DNA of 48,400 nt, taken from positions 1-48,400 of the forward strand of contig JAEOTB010000101.1 in the NCBI GenBank assembly GCA_016840065.1, read 5' to 3'. Shown one piece after another: positions 36,035 to 44,350 of the stretch. The DNA comes from Candidatus Hermodarchaeota archaeon. Its GTDB lineage: Archaea > Asgardarchaeota > Hermodarchaeia > Hermodarchaeales > Hermodarchaeaceae. Both the position numbers and the translations under genes were made by a program. Each line of letters begins with the position of its first letter. Position 1 is the stretch's first letter. A model generated the notes under the pieces. It had not been told where the DNA came from. It ran no database searches and saw only the letters and a list, made by a program, of their open reading frames with translations.

Positions 36035-37297
36035 TCATAGTTCTATACGCTGCCCTGTTTCTGCAGCAGATGCATTTGCACCACATTTTTCTTTGAGAGT
36101 AGATGCTAGGGACTCGCATGCTTCTGGTTCGCCGTGGACAGTAAATATGTTCTGGGCATTCGAAAAAGACCTACCCAATCCCAATAATTCATCTTGACCT
36201 GCGTGTGACGAGAAATCGAATAGGCGGACTCGAGCTTTAACCTTTTGAAGGCTTACCCCATCATCGAAAACATTATTTTCCAATAGATTACGTCCAGGAG
36301 TTCCAGGAATCTGAAACCCAACAAGCAATACTGCGTTCTTGACATCGTCTAAAATCTGACGCAGATACATTGCAGCAGCACCACCCTTCAGCATGCCAGC
36401 TGGAGCTACCATGACACAAGCCTCATTCATCACGTTTGTACGTTGACGTTTACTACGAATCCAAATTGCTTTCTTAAGAGCAGTCCGTAGAAGTGGATAA
36501 TCACGGAAGACGGACGGATGGCGAAGGAAAATACGAGCAGCTTCTCGGGCCATCCCATCTAGAAAGATAGGGCATTCAACTTTGTGTTTAGCGAGAATAC
36601 ACAATATCTCTTGTGATCGTGCTACAGCAAAGGCTGGAACTAATACTGAGCCCCCACCTTCAATTGTCTCAGTAACCGCTTCAACGAAGCTTCTCTCAAT
36701 CTGAGGACGTGGGTCATGGGGGGTTAAGGCATAAGTGCTCTCGAGAAGAACAATATCAGGGCTTTTCTCAGGAAGCTGTGCCCTATTAAGCATCTGTGTT
36801 TGGATAGTATTAATGTCACCCGTATAATAGAAACAGTGTGTGTCAGTTTCAACCTGAATCGATGCACTACCAGGTATATGACCTGCATCAAGAAAAGTGA
36901 GTGTTATTCCATTCCCCAAATCCACAGGCTCATCATACTGCACTACTTTGATTCGACGGAAAAGCCGCCGCATTTCAAACGCCTCGAAGGGCAGGTAATA
37001 CCCGCTAATACGGATGAAATCCTTTAGGAGGACACGGATTAGTTCACGAGTTATTGCAGTCATATATACCGGTGCAGAACCACTTGCAAAGAGTAGTGGT
37101 AGCCCACCACTGTGATCTAAGTGCGCGTGAGTTAAGGCGACTGACAGGTTTCGAGGGCGAGTAAGTTTAGGGAAAGAGGGAGTAGGAGAGCCAAAGGATA
37201 CACCAAAATCCATCAAGACTGAGGCTTTATCATCTTCGATTAGGTAGGCAGAACTGCCTATTGTCTTACAACCGCCCAGAAAGTGGATGTGGGTCAA
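36035..37297 (-). CDS. Beta-CASP metallo-beta-lactamase RNase (CPSF-like)
   Basis: About 420 aa. The metal site is HAHLDHSGG, and further ligands are in DAGHIPGSAS and YYTGDIN. The beta-CASP domain runs from ~180 to 370, with VLVPAFAVARSQE and LVGFQIPGTPGR; the late histidines are in FSSHAGQDELL and VHGEPEAC. No KH domains precede it, so it is the short CPSF2/aRNase J-like archaeal type rather than aCPSF1. It probably cleaves RNA internally or from the 5' end. Confidence 0.92.
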   Translation of the reverse strand: MTHIHFLGGCKTIGSSAYLIEDDKASVLMDFGVSFGSPTPSFPKLTRPRNLSVALTHAHLDHSGGLPLLFASGSAPVYMTAITRELIRVLLKDFIRISGYYLPFEAFEMRRLFRRIKVVQYDEPVDLGNGITLTFLDAGHIPGSASIQVETDTHCFYYTGDINTIQTQMLNRAQLPEKSPDIVLLESTYALTPHDPRPQIERSFVEAVTETIEGGGSVLVPAFAVARSQEILCILAKHKVECPIFLDGMAREAARIFLRHPSVFRDYPLLRTALKKAIWIRSKRQRTNVMNEACVMVAPAGMLKGGAAAMYLRQILDDVKNAVLLVGFQIPGTPGRNLLENNVFDDGVSLQKVKARVRLFDFSSHAGQDELLGLGRSFSNAQNIFTVHGEPEACESLASTLKEKCGANASAAETGQRIEL

Positions 37298-37498
37298 CCC
37301 ATTTATTCCCCTGATTTCATTTTTCCTGAACTATTAACTAATCTTATCGCCAGCACACAGAGCAGCCATAAATGCTTTTCGAAACATTGTCATTACATAT
37401 GGTAATTGCTTGTAGTAGTAAAAGGTCCTAATTAGTCAATAAGACTTAAAACACCCCACAATCTTGCGCTACTCGCATCTTGAGTGGGTGTGAAGAAA

Positions 37499-38236
37499 AT
37501 GGACTATGTTGACGAAATCGAGATTATCATTAAGGACAAGGACTTTGACCCAAAGGGTAAAGTTTTGATTGGTGGGTTTCACTCGGCTTTGGGTGAGTGT
37601 GGGTACATATTAATTCGTCACCTAGTCGCCCAAGAAGGTGTGAAACCAATTGGCTACATCATTAGTCCTCTCGTACCACCACATGTTTTCCTTGGGGATG
37701 GAAGGCTTCTACTTCCTATCGAGCTTTATAGCTATGATCGTTTCATTCTTCTCTTCACGCGCCTACAACCCCACCGAGCAGAATGGACACCTTTCACTGT
37801 GGCCATTGCTGAATGGGCACAAAAGAACGGACTTCAAGAAGCGCTCTTGCTTGGTGGGTTGGATATACAATTTGCCACTGACGATAGTAAGTTTCGTTGT
37901 GCACCAACAACTGCTTATCGGAAGAAAGCAGAAGAACAAGAGCTACCTATCCTTGAAGACGGGCGGGGTATCTACGGGCCGCTTGCACTTCTTCTAGCAA
38001 GCTTCGAAATCCGAGATTTTCCTGCAGTAGCGGTGCTACCTTATGCTCAGCGTGGTCGTCCTGACCCTAGAGCAGCTAGTGTTGCCATTGAAGTCTTAAA
38101 CAAGCTCTATAATCTTGATGTGAGTATCGAGGAGCTTATGCAAGACGCGGATACAATTGAGAACGAGATTAAGCAATTGCTTGAGCGTCAGCGCGAGCGG
38201 GAGCCTGACCGAGACCTAGGTGGCATGTTCGCCTAA
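37499..38236 (+). CDS. PAC2 family proteasome assembly chaperone-like protein
   Basis: About 245 aa of the PAC2 family. It shows KVLIGGFHSALGECGYI, LLLGGLDIQF and the GIYGPLALLLASFEIRDFPAVAVLPYA block, and ends in a charged helix with GGMFA. Archaeal members have been proposed to help assemble the proteasome, but direct evidence is limited. ATG 37499 is chosen; GTG 37484 would start upstream. A roughly 200 nt intergenic stretch without other features precedes it. It is convergent with the tRNA-binding OB protein. Confidence 0.88.
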   Translation: MDYVDEIEIIIKDKDFDPKGKVLIGGFHSALGECGYILIRHLVAQEGVKPIGYIISPLVPPHVFLGDGRLLLPIELYSYDRFILLFTRLQPHRAEWTPFTVAIAEWAQKNGLQEALLLGGLDIQFATDDSKFRCAPTTAYRKKAEEQELPILEDGRGIYGPLALLLASFEIRDFPAVAVLPYAQRGRPDPRAASVAIEVLNKLYNLDVSIEELMQDADTIENEIKQLLERQREREPDRDLGGMFA

Positions 38237-38243
38237 CAATAAT

Positions 38244-38585
38244 CTAGTGGACTGGCGTTCCTGCTGGAAGTTTTTGGTCAGGAACTACTAGTACAACACT
38301 ATAATTTGGATCACCAGGCTTTCCTGTTTCTGCGGCGAGCAGCATTCCCTCTGACTTCACACCTCGGAACATTGCAGGTTTCAGATTAGCTAGCACTATG
38401 ATTTGCATACCCACTAGGGTTTCCGCTGAATAATATTGAGCTAATCCGGTCACTATCTGCCTTTGACCGAGCTCCCCCAAATCAACCTGTAATTGTAATA
38501 GATTTTTCGTACCGGATACTTTTTCTGCTTCTAATATTGTTGCAATTCGGAAATCAAGCTTCTTGAAAGCGTCGAAACTAATCAT
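38244..38585 (-). CDS. Stand-alone tRNA-binding OB-fold protein (MetG C-terminal/Trbp111-like)
   Basis: About 113 aa. It shows FKKLDFRIATILEAEKV and the MFRGVKSEGMLLAAE block of the EMAP/MetG-C/CsaA tRNA-binding domain. Such stand-alone domains bind tRNA and may support methionyl-tRNA synthetase. ATG 38585 has GAGGT 7 nt upstream; in-frame codons to 38684 are rejected because the family starts here. Confidence 0.9.
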   Translation of the reverse strand: MISFDAFKKLDFRIATILEAEKVSGTKNLLQLQVDLGELGQRQIVTGLAQYYSAETLVGMQIIVLANLKPAMFRGVKSEGMLLAAETGKPGDPNYSVVLVVPDQKLPAGTPVH

Positions 38586-38700
38586 TGTTTTAACCTCGAT
38601 TGAAACATAATGCTTTTCTGACCTTATAGGTGTGGCAGACTTGTTGAAGAAGCCTTTTTGAATGATATGGTGAAATGATAGCACGGAGTTGCATTAGAAA

Positions 38701-39474
38701 GTGATTCCACGAAGGGCAACAGCAGCTAAAATTACAATCCAAGAGATTTTGAAAGGAACACTAGTCGTTAGACATGGAGACAGGGTTGTAGGAGTTGAGA
38801 CACGCCTAGGTCAAGTGAATCGTGTCAATGTGATAGCTACTGTTGTTGATAAATTTGAAGGAAGAAGGGATGAGGGAGAGGAAAGGAAAAGGTTTGCCAG
38901 CCTAACTCTCGATGATGGAACAGACATTATTCGGGTCAAAATGTGGGGTAGTTCCTGTGAGAGAATTGAAAGGATAGAAGTTGGGGATCTTGTTCTTGTT
39001 ATCGGTAAGATTCGGAGATATCAAGAGGAGACCTACATTAATGGAGAAATCGTCCGCAAACTTGGTGACCCTAACTGGGAAACTGTGCGAATGCTCGAAT
39101 TAGTTAAATCACGAGCTGAGCCTCATCCAATAAGACTTTCTGAACCAAAAGAGGGGGAGAGGCAAGAAAGGGAAGAACGAAGTGCTTCCTCACCATCTCA
39201 CCAAACAGAGTTAGCACCGCGTGGATGGCAAACTGCAGCTGCAACATTAGAGCAACAGACCGAGGAAGCGGAAACCCTTCAAGTATCTGCGGAGCTTCGC
39301 CGGAAGATTGTACAAACCATCGAGGCACATGATGGAGAGGGAGGAGCCCATTTCGAACAGATCCTAAAAGCAGCAGGGAATGCATCTGAGGAGGAGATAG
39401 AACAGGTGCTAATCGATCTGTTAAGCGAGGGGCTTATTTACGAGCCCGAAATCCACCGATATAAGAAATCATAA
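38701..39474 (+). CDS. RPA32-like single-stranded DNA-binding protein
   Basis: About 257 aa from GTG 38701. An N-terminal OB fold (residues ~35-130; NRVNVIATVVDKFEG, GTDIIRVKMWG, VGDLVLVIGKI) is followed by a charged flexible linker (~140-185). A C-terminal winged helix (~190-255; RKIVQTIEAHDGEGGAHFEQIL and LIDLLSEGLIYEP) matches the RPA32 C domain that recruits partners. The domain order is that of eukaryotic RPA2. It may pair with the RPA14-like protein at 8144. No RPA70 is seen in the window. Confidence 0.85.
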   Translation: MIPRRATAAKITIQEILKGTLVVRHGDRVVGVETRLGQVNRVNVIATVVDKFEGRRDEGEERKRFASLTLDDGTDIIRVKMWGSSCERIERIEVGDLVLVIGKIRRYQEETYINGEIVRKLGDPNWETVRMLELVKSRAEPHPIRLSEPKEGERQEREERSASSPSHQTELAPRGWQTAAATLEQQTEEAETLQVSAELRRKIVQTIEAHDGEGGAHFEQILKAAGNASEEEIEQVLIDLLSEGLIYEPEIHRYKKS

Positions 39475-39642
39475 TAACATGCCAATTCACCGCGCTAGTC
39501 AATCCAAAGTCTTATCTGCTGTGGAGCAATGAGTTGAAATAGACAAGTGCGAAGTAACAGTCATTGGTTCTGACACTCATTGGCGGATACTTTATGAGTG
39601 TACGATTCTTTGACTCTAATCCTAATACTGGAGGCTTATCCC

Positions 39643-40149
39643 TTGCCAGCCAAACCAAAAACATCAGCAACGAAAGCTAAACCTGCTTCAAAAACCAAAC
39701 CTGTAAAAGCAGGAGAAGCTCCATCCAGCAAGCCAGGCAAATCCTTTGATTATCAAGCGCTTCTACATCGAGCGAGAGAGCAGGTTCCTCCCGAGGTCTA
39801 CGAGCGGCCCAGGTTTGCGATACCTAAGGTGAGCGCGTTCATTCAGGGCCCTAGGACTGTAATAAGGAACTTCAAGGAAATCACAGACACGTTACGTCGG
39901 GAACCCCGGCATTTGATTCGCTTCCTCTCCCGCGAGCTAGCTACCGCAGGAGAGATGCGGGGAAGACAAGCGATTTTCAATGGACGATTTAATACACGGG
40001 CACTTGACGAGCTTGTAGCAAGGTATACCAAAGAGTTTGTATTATGTCCAATTTGCAATGGACCAGACACTGACATGAAACGTGAAGAACGGTTACTCGT
40101 ATTGGTTTGTTCTGGCTGTGGTGGGAGGACCCCACTTAAGGTCATTTAG
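39643..40149 (+). CDS. Translation initiation factor aIF2 subunit beta
   Basis: About 168 aa. The helix-turn and alpha-beta core is FAIPKVSAFIQGPRTVIRNF, and the C-terminal zinc ribbon has CPICNGPD ... CSGCGG. A Lys/Pro/Ala/Ser-rich N-terminal extension of ~35 residues precedes the core, longer than in many archaea and reminiscent of the basic N-tail of eIF2-beta. TTG 39643 is chosen since GGAGG lies 8 nt upstream; the frame is open to 39598. It leads the aIF2-beta-DUF424-NMD3 order. Confidence 0.93.
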   Translation: MPAKPKTSATKAKPASKTKPVKAGEAPSSKPGKSFDYQALLHRAREQVPPEVYERPRFAIPKVSAFIQGPRTVIRNFKEITDTLRREPRHLIRFLSRELATAGEMRGRQAIFNGRFNTRALDELVARYTKEFVLCPICNGPDTDMKREERLLVLVCSGCGGRTPLKVI

Positions 40150-40167
40150 AGGAGTTCGAGGAATTCG

Positions 40168-40467
40168 ATGAGAGTCTACCTAAACAAAATTCGTTCCGAA
40201 AACGAATACATCATAGCTATATGTGACGAAGAGATTCTTGGGCAGCGATTCGAAGAAGGTGAACTACAAATTCACATCACAGAGAGCTTTTACAAGGGAG
40301 AACTTGTTTCACTTGAAGAGGGTCTTCGGGCGCTGGAGCAAGCGACTATTGCCAATATAGTCGGTGAAAGAATTGTAGAGGGAGCCTTGAAGGCTCAGCT
40401 AATTCATGAAAACGGAATCCTAAGAATCCAGAATGTTCCACATGCCCAGCTAGTCACAACGAAATGA
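40168..40467 (+). CDS. DUF424 family protein
   Basis: About 99 aa. It shows the family features ICDEEILGQRFEEGELQIH and a small C-terminal domain with VGERIVEGALKAQLI. Function unknown; the DUF424-NMD3 neighbourhood with aIF2-beta is common in archaea and suggests a translation link. It lies between these genes with 18 and 6 nt spacing. Confidence 0.88.
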   Translation: MRVYLNKIRSENEYIIAICDEEILGQRFEEGELQIHITESFYKGELVSLEEGLRALEQATIANIVGERIVEGALKAQLIHENGILRIQNVPHAQLVTTK

Positions 40468-40473
40468 ATCACA

Positions 40474-41544
40474 ATGCCGAAGAAATGCCCGAAGTGTGGA
40501 CGACCGCCTTCCAAACACATCCCTTTTATTGAAGGTTTTTGTGTAGACTGTTTTTTCAGTCAACATTCTCTTGTCAAGTTTCGCCGCCAACCCAAGGCAA
40601 TAATGTGTCCTCGATGTGATTCATATAGAGTTAGTGGACGTTGGGTTTCATGTGATGATACTCCAATTGACGAACACTTATTCAATATGGTCTGTGATCT
40701 CCTAGACCCACTTTTTACACCTAAAGTAACTTCCACTTACGAGGTTCAGATACTAGACGAGATTGAAAGACCAGCGACACGGATGAAGAAAATAAATGTC
40801 AAAGTAATCGCAAACGCAGAGCAGTTTTCTTTTCAACAAGAGGAAGTAGTAACAGTACCCATTACGCCCATTCTTTGTGAACAATGTAAGCGTGTATCAG
40901 GAGGCTACTATGAAGCACTCCTTCAAGTACGTGCTTCGACAGGCAAATTGTCAAAGCACCAAGAGGAAGTAGTGTTATCCTTCATTTACGAACGCCTCAC
41001 CGCACTATCACAATCACCAACAGCACTAAAAATCACTCCAATAAGGGGAGGAATTGATATCAAATTCATCTCCAGTCGGTTGTGCCGCAGCCTAGCAAAA
41101 GCGTTAGCAACCCAGTTTGGACTCCTCCTTAGCGTTTCTAGTAAAGTAACAGGACGAACAAGAACAGGAAAAACTCAAAGTCGAGAGAGCTTTGCGTTAC
41201 GTTTCCCTCCCTTTCAAGTAGGAGATGTGATATCCCATGACAACCAGATATATCGAATCTCAGGTATTCACAACGGACGTTACACCCTTATCAACCTTGA
41301 ATCAGAACAACGACGTGTTTTCTCACCAAAGGAGCTTGTTAGTATCGATTGGGAATTATTAAATGACCAAGTTCAAGGCTTCATAATAATCTCCATAGAG
41401 CAGGACACAATCCAGTTAATGAGTCAACAAGATTATGCAATCTATGATCTACCACTCCCTCCATTCCAAGTCAAAGTAGGCGACACACTGAGTGCTGTTA
41501 AAATAAGGGATTATCTTCGTATATTACAACTTGATGATGCCTAA
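40474..41544 (+). CDS. NMD3-like ribosome-associated protein
   Basis: About 356 aa. The N-terminus has zinc pairs (CPKCGRPP, CVDC), then CPRCDSYRVSGRW and CEQCKRVSGGYYEALLQVR, the NMD3 signature. The C-terminal half is the eL22-like/SH3 part. Eukaryotic NMD3 is the 60S export adaptor; the archaeal form is thought to bind the large subunit. It sits with aIF2-beta and DUF424. The coding strand is A/C-rich in the second half. Confidence 0.93.
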   Translation: MPKKCPKCGRPPSKHIPFIEGFCVDCFFSQHSLVKFRRQPKAIMCPRCDSYRVSGRWVSCDDTPIDEHLFNMVCDLLDPLFTPKVTSTYEVQILDEIERPATRMKKINVKVIANAEQFSFQQEEVVTVPITPILCEQCKRVSGGYYEALLQVRASTGKLSKHQEEVVLSFIYERLTALSQSPTALKITPIRGGIDIKFISSRLCRSLAKALATQFGLLLSVSSKVTGRTRTGKTQSRESFALRFPPFQVGDVISHDNQIYRISGIHNGRYTLINLESEQRRVFSPKELVSIDWELLNDQVQGFIIISIEQDTIQLMSQQDYAIYDLPLPPFQVKVGDTLSAVKIRDYLRILQLDDA

Positions 41545-41580
41545 TTGTTTGCATACACATTTATTGCAACGATGTGAGCA

Positions 41581-41590
41581 AGCTTATATA
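41581..41590 (+). promoter_or_regulatory. TATA box of the aIF1A run
   Basis: AGCTTATATA at 41581-41590 lies ~47 nt upstream of the aIF1A ATG and just after the NMD3 stop. It probably drives aIF1A, Nep1, RIO1 and Dim2. Confidence 0.55.
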
Positions 41591-41636
41591 CTGGCTTTCG
41601 TTTCGTAATCTCGCTAGTAAGCTAGGAGTATTATTC

Positions 41637-41990
41637 ATGGCTAAACCTCGACGCGGAAAAGGTGGACGCGGACGGAGGCGATACAAGGGTCAGTCTAGAC
41701 CAGAGGGAGAAGTGGTTCGTGTTCGGATTCCACAAGAAGGAGAAGTATTGGGTATCGCAGTACAGCTTCTCGGTTATGACCGCGTTAAAGTCAAATGCGC
41801 TGACGGGAAATCAAGACTCTGCCGTATACGTGGGACCATGAAAAAGCGAGTCTGGATTCGAGAGGATGATGTAGTTCTTGTTGCGCCTTGGGACTTTCAA
41901 ACCGACCAGCGAGGCGACATCATCTGGCGTTATTCACAAGGTGAAGCAGGGTGGCTGGAAAAACGCGGCTACCTCAAAATAGAGTATTAG
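41637..41990 (+). CDS. Translation initiation factor aIF1A
   Basis: About 117 aa. It opens with a basic N-tail (MAKPRRGKGGRGRRRYK) and has the OB core with VLGIAVQLLGYDRVKVKCADG and GTMKKRVWIREDDVVLV. ATG 41637 is chosen since AGGAG lies 8 nt upstream; earlier in-frame codons are in the promoter. It binds the A site of the small subunit. Nep1, RIO1 and Dim2 follow, linking initiation and 30S assembly. Confidence 0.96.
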   Translation: MAKPRRGKGGRGRRRYKGQSRPEGEVVRVRIPQEGEVLGIAVQLLGYDRVKVKCADGKSRLCRIRGTMKKRVWIREDDVVLVAPWDFQTDQRGDIIWRYSQGEAGWLEKRGYLKIEY

Positions 41991-42033
41991 ACTATCTATC
42001 AGTCTGAGCAAACTTCGAAAGGAGAAAGAACGT

Positions 42034-42732
42034 TTGCTAGTTTTAGGTATTGTAGAGTCATCCTTGGAACTTGTACCGTCAATAATCCTTCAGCACCCAA
42101 CTATTGAAACCGCCTCCAAAGCAAGGCGAAAGAAGCCAGAACATACATTGTTGGATGAAGCCGTTCACTCTGCGGCGATGAAGACACTTCCCGATTTTGA
42201 GAAGCGTGGGCGACCAGATATCCTGCACCGGAGCCTGCTTACAGCTCTAGACTCCGTACTAGCGCGGGAGAATCGTTTGAGGCTTTTTGTGCATACAAGT
42301 GCTGACGCTATAATTGATGTGAAACCACAGACACGACTCCCTCGTCGTTTCACACGGTTCACGGGCCTTATGGAACAACTACTTCTTACAAAACGTGTCC
42401 CACCTCAGGGACCAATTCTAATGCAGTTACGACGTCGAAAACTTGCAGTTCAGATTCAGCGACTCAAGCCTAGTTGTACATTTCTACTTACAGAAGAAGG
42501 GAAGCCTACACCGCCCATGGAGCTAGCTCAAATGATATGTTCGGAAGACAAGCCACTAGTAATGATAGGAGGGTTTCCCCACGGATCTTTTACATCAACC
42601 ACAATAGAGCTTGCTGAACGAACTGTGTGTATCTATCCTGCTTCTCTGTCAGCCTCCACTATAGTTGGAATTGTGCTTCATAGTGTTTCAAATCAATTAA
42701 GACTCTCTGAGCATCAATTTAGTTCAAAGTAA
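42034..42732 (+). CDS. nep1: 16S rRNA pseudouridine-N1-methyltransferase Nep1 (Emg1)
   Basis: SPOUT methyltransferase that N1-methylates a pseudouridine in the 16S rRNA loop, about 232 aa. Family signs are LVLGIVESSLELVP, HTLLDEAVHS, RGRPDILHRSLL, LFVHTSADAIIDVKPQTRLPRRFTRF and VMIGGFPHGSF, the knot. TTG 42034 is the start, with AGGAG 9 nt upstream. It is inserted between aIF1A and RIO1. Confidence 0.92.
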   Translation: MLVLGIVESSLELVPSIILQHPTIETASKARRKKPEHTLLDEAVHSAAMKTLPDFEKRGRPDILHRSLLTALDSVLARENRLRLFVHTSADAIIDVKPQTRLPRRFTRFTGLMEQLLLTKRVPPQGPILMQLRRRKLAVQIQRLKPSCTFLLTEEGKPTPPMELAQMICSEDKPLVMIGGFPHGSFTSTTIELAERTVCIYPASLSASTIVGIVLHSVSNQLRLSEHQFSSK

Positions 42733-42810
42733 CGTGCCTTATCATAATAAGACTTATCAACCGATTCGAAGCTGTTGCATAATAATAAACAGAATTATGG
42801 AGAATATCTA

Positions 42811-43581
42811 TTGTCACCAAAAATCGACCGACTGGACCAACGGCTAGACAAAGCTCGAATGAGAATAAAGCGGTCAGAAGACCGGCAAGTCATCGAGTCA
42901 GTCTTTGATACAAAAACCCTCCTCGTGCTATACAATCTGATAAACCACAGGATTCTCAATATAATTAATGGCTGTATTTCCACGGGAAAGGAGGCGAATG
43001 TCTACTGGGCGGTTCAACCAGACGGAACAGATGTAGCCATCAAGATTTACAGGATTTCCACCTTTAACTTCAAAAGCATCACCATGTATCTTGAAGGAGA
43101 CCCCCGTTTTTCCAGAATTCCTCGGTCAAGAAGTGCTCTCATCACAGCGTGGGCGTCTAAAGAGTACAAGAACCTTCAGCGTGCAGTGAGTGTTGGAGTA
43201 CGCGTACCCAAGCCTATTATTGTCAAACGCAATGTACTAGTAATGGAATTTATTGGGGAAGGTGGTCTGCCAGCACCCATAATGCAAAAAGCAAAGCCCG
43301 AAAATCCAGAAGAAACACGCGACATTCTTCTCAAGGCAATCTCCACCCTCTACCACAAGGCAAACCTTGTCCACGCGGACTTGAGTGAGTATAATGTAAT
43401 GCTCTGGAACGAACCAGTTATCATTGATGTATCACAAGCAGTGCTACTTGATCACCCCTACAGTAACCAATTTTTAGAACGTGATGTAAGGAATATCCTC
43501 TCTTACTTCCGCCACTTTAATATCCCCAAACTCGATACCCAACAAACAACTGAAATGATTCGTCGAGGTGAACTAGAATAG
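42811..43581 (+). CDS. rio1: Serine/threonine kinase/ATPase RIO1
   Basis: RIO1-family kinase for late 30S assembly, about 256 aa. The P-loop is STGKEANVYWA, the lysine is in VAIKIYRI, the catalytic loop is LVHADLSEYNVM, and the metal Asp is in IIDVSQAV. TTG 42811 is chosen (GGAG 8 nt upstream); a TTG at 42775 is also open. The stop (TAG 43579-43581) overlaps the presumed ATA start of Dim2. The RIO1-Dim2 pairing is widely conserved in archaea. Confidence 0.95.
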   Translation: MSPKIDRLDQRLDKARMRIKRSEDRQVIESVFDTKTLLVLYNLINHRILNIINGCISTGKEANVYWAVQPDGTDVAIKIYRISTFNFKSITMYLEGDPRFSRIPRSRSALITAWASKEYKNLQRAVSVGVRVPKPIIVKRNVLVMEFIGEGGLPAPIMQKAKPENPEETRDILLKAISTLYHKANLVHADLSEYNVMLWNEPVIIDVSQAVLLDHPYSNQFLERDVRNILSYFRHFNIPKLDTQQTTEMIRRGELE

Positions 43582-44165
43582 AAGCCACATCCCGGGTTCG
43601 AATACCAAAGAATCGCATTGCTGTTCTTATCGGACCAAACGGAACAGTCAAAACACGCCTTGAAAAGGTCACCAACACAAGCATCGAAATTGACAGCACG
43701 GACGGGCTAGTAACAATAGATTCAACAGAAACAACGGAGGACCCTCTGGCTGTTTGGAAGGCACGAGATGTTGTTCAAGCGATAGGACGCGGCTTCAGTC
43801 CAGAACGAGCCTTTACTCTCCTTGACGATGAAATCTACCTTAGAGTCATTAGCCTAGAAGAGTATGGAAACACACCCAACCAAATCCGCAGGCTAAAGGG
43901 CAGAGTAATCGGTCAAGGAGGCAAGACACGCCGGAACATAGAGGAACTCACAAGCACATTCATCACAATCTTCGGAAACACCATAGGAATCATCGGCGAA
44001 CTAGAGAACCAACAAGTCGCACTAACGGCAATTGTCCGGCTACTAAAAGGCGCAGAACACTCAACTGTTTACCGTTATCTAAACAACCAACGCCGAAAAC
44101 TAAAAAGACAACGCCAACAGGAAATGTGGCGCCCAGTCGGCTCCGAAGGAACCGACATACCATAA
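43578..44165 (+). CDS. dim2: KH-domain 30S assembly factor Dim2/Pno1, apparent ATA start
   Basis: A 195-aa protein with two KH domains. It begins RVRIPKNRIAVLIGPNG (KH1) and continues through SIEIDSTDG, AIGRGFSPERAFTLLDD and KGRVIGQGGKTRRNIEEL (KH2, GxxG), ending in a basic helix with RRKLKRQRQQE. Homology is strong from the first residues. No ATG, GTG or TTG occurs in frame before residue ~180, and an upstream in-frame stop is at 43569-43571. ATA 43578 has GAGGTGA 6-7 nt upstream and overlaps the RIO1 stop as AUAG, a form of coupled reinitiation. Dim2 binds the 16S 3' end with Nob1 and KsgA/Dim1. Confidence 0.92.
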   Translation: MEATSRVRIPKNRIAVLIGPNGTVKTRLEKVTNTSIEIDSTDGLVTIDSTETTEDPLAVWKARDVVQAIGRGFSPERAFTLLDDEIYLRVISLEEYGNTPNQIRRLKGRVIGQGGKTRRNIEELTSTFITIFGNTIGIIGELENQQVALTAIVRLLKGAEHSTVYRYLNNQRRKLKRQRQQEMWRPVGSEGTDIP

Positions 44166-44166
44166 G

Positions 44167-44174
44167 CTTAAAAT
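44167..44174 (+). promoter_or_regulatory. TATA-like promoter of tRNA-Asn
   Basis: CTTAAAAT at 44167-44174 lies 35 nt upstream of the tRNA-Asn 5' end, directly after the Dim2 stop. Confidence 0.45.
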
Positions 44175-44208
44175 CAACTAATGAAAAAAGCAAAACCCCA
44201 AAACAAAT

Positions 44209-44314
44209 GCCGGGGTGGCTCAGCCAGGTAGAGCGGGAGTCCGACATCAAAAACAGATGCGGCTCGATGCTGTTAACCTCTAGGTCCGCGGTTCGAAGCC
44301 GCGCCCCGGCGCCA
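44209..44314 (+). tRNA. tRNA-Asn(GTT) with an intron at position 30/31
   Basis: Acceptor GCCGGGG (44209-44215) pairs with CCCCGGC (44304-44310), with CCA encoded. T stem CGCGG/CCGCG encloses TTCGAAG. Removing 29 nt (44240-44268) joins GGAG to GCTGTTAACCTCT, giving stem GGAGG/CCTCT and loop CTGTTAA with anticodon GTT. The bulge-helix-bulge is good: central helix CGGG/CTCG, 3-nt bulges AGT and ATG each cut after the second base, inner helix CCG/CGG then CATC/GATG. The intron thus lies in the anticodon stem, not at the canonical 37/38 site. Confidence 0.93.
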
Positions 44315-44350
44315 CTTCTTCTTCAAATTTCTAAGTTAGTATGACTTGAG

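Noticed and set aside
43560..43600. Possible RIO1-Dim2 fusion by -1 frameshift
   Set aside because: The Dim2 frame has a TGA at 43569-43571, leaving only a few bases before the RIO1 stop for slippage, and no slippery heptamer is seen. ATA initiation with a good ribosome binding site is simpler.
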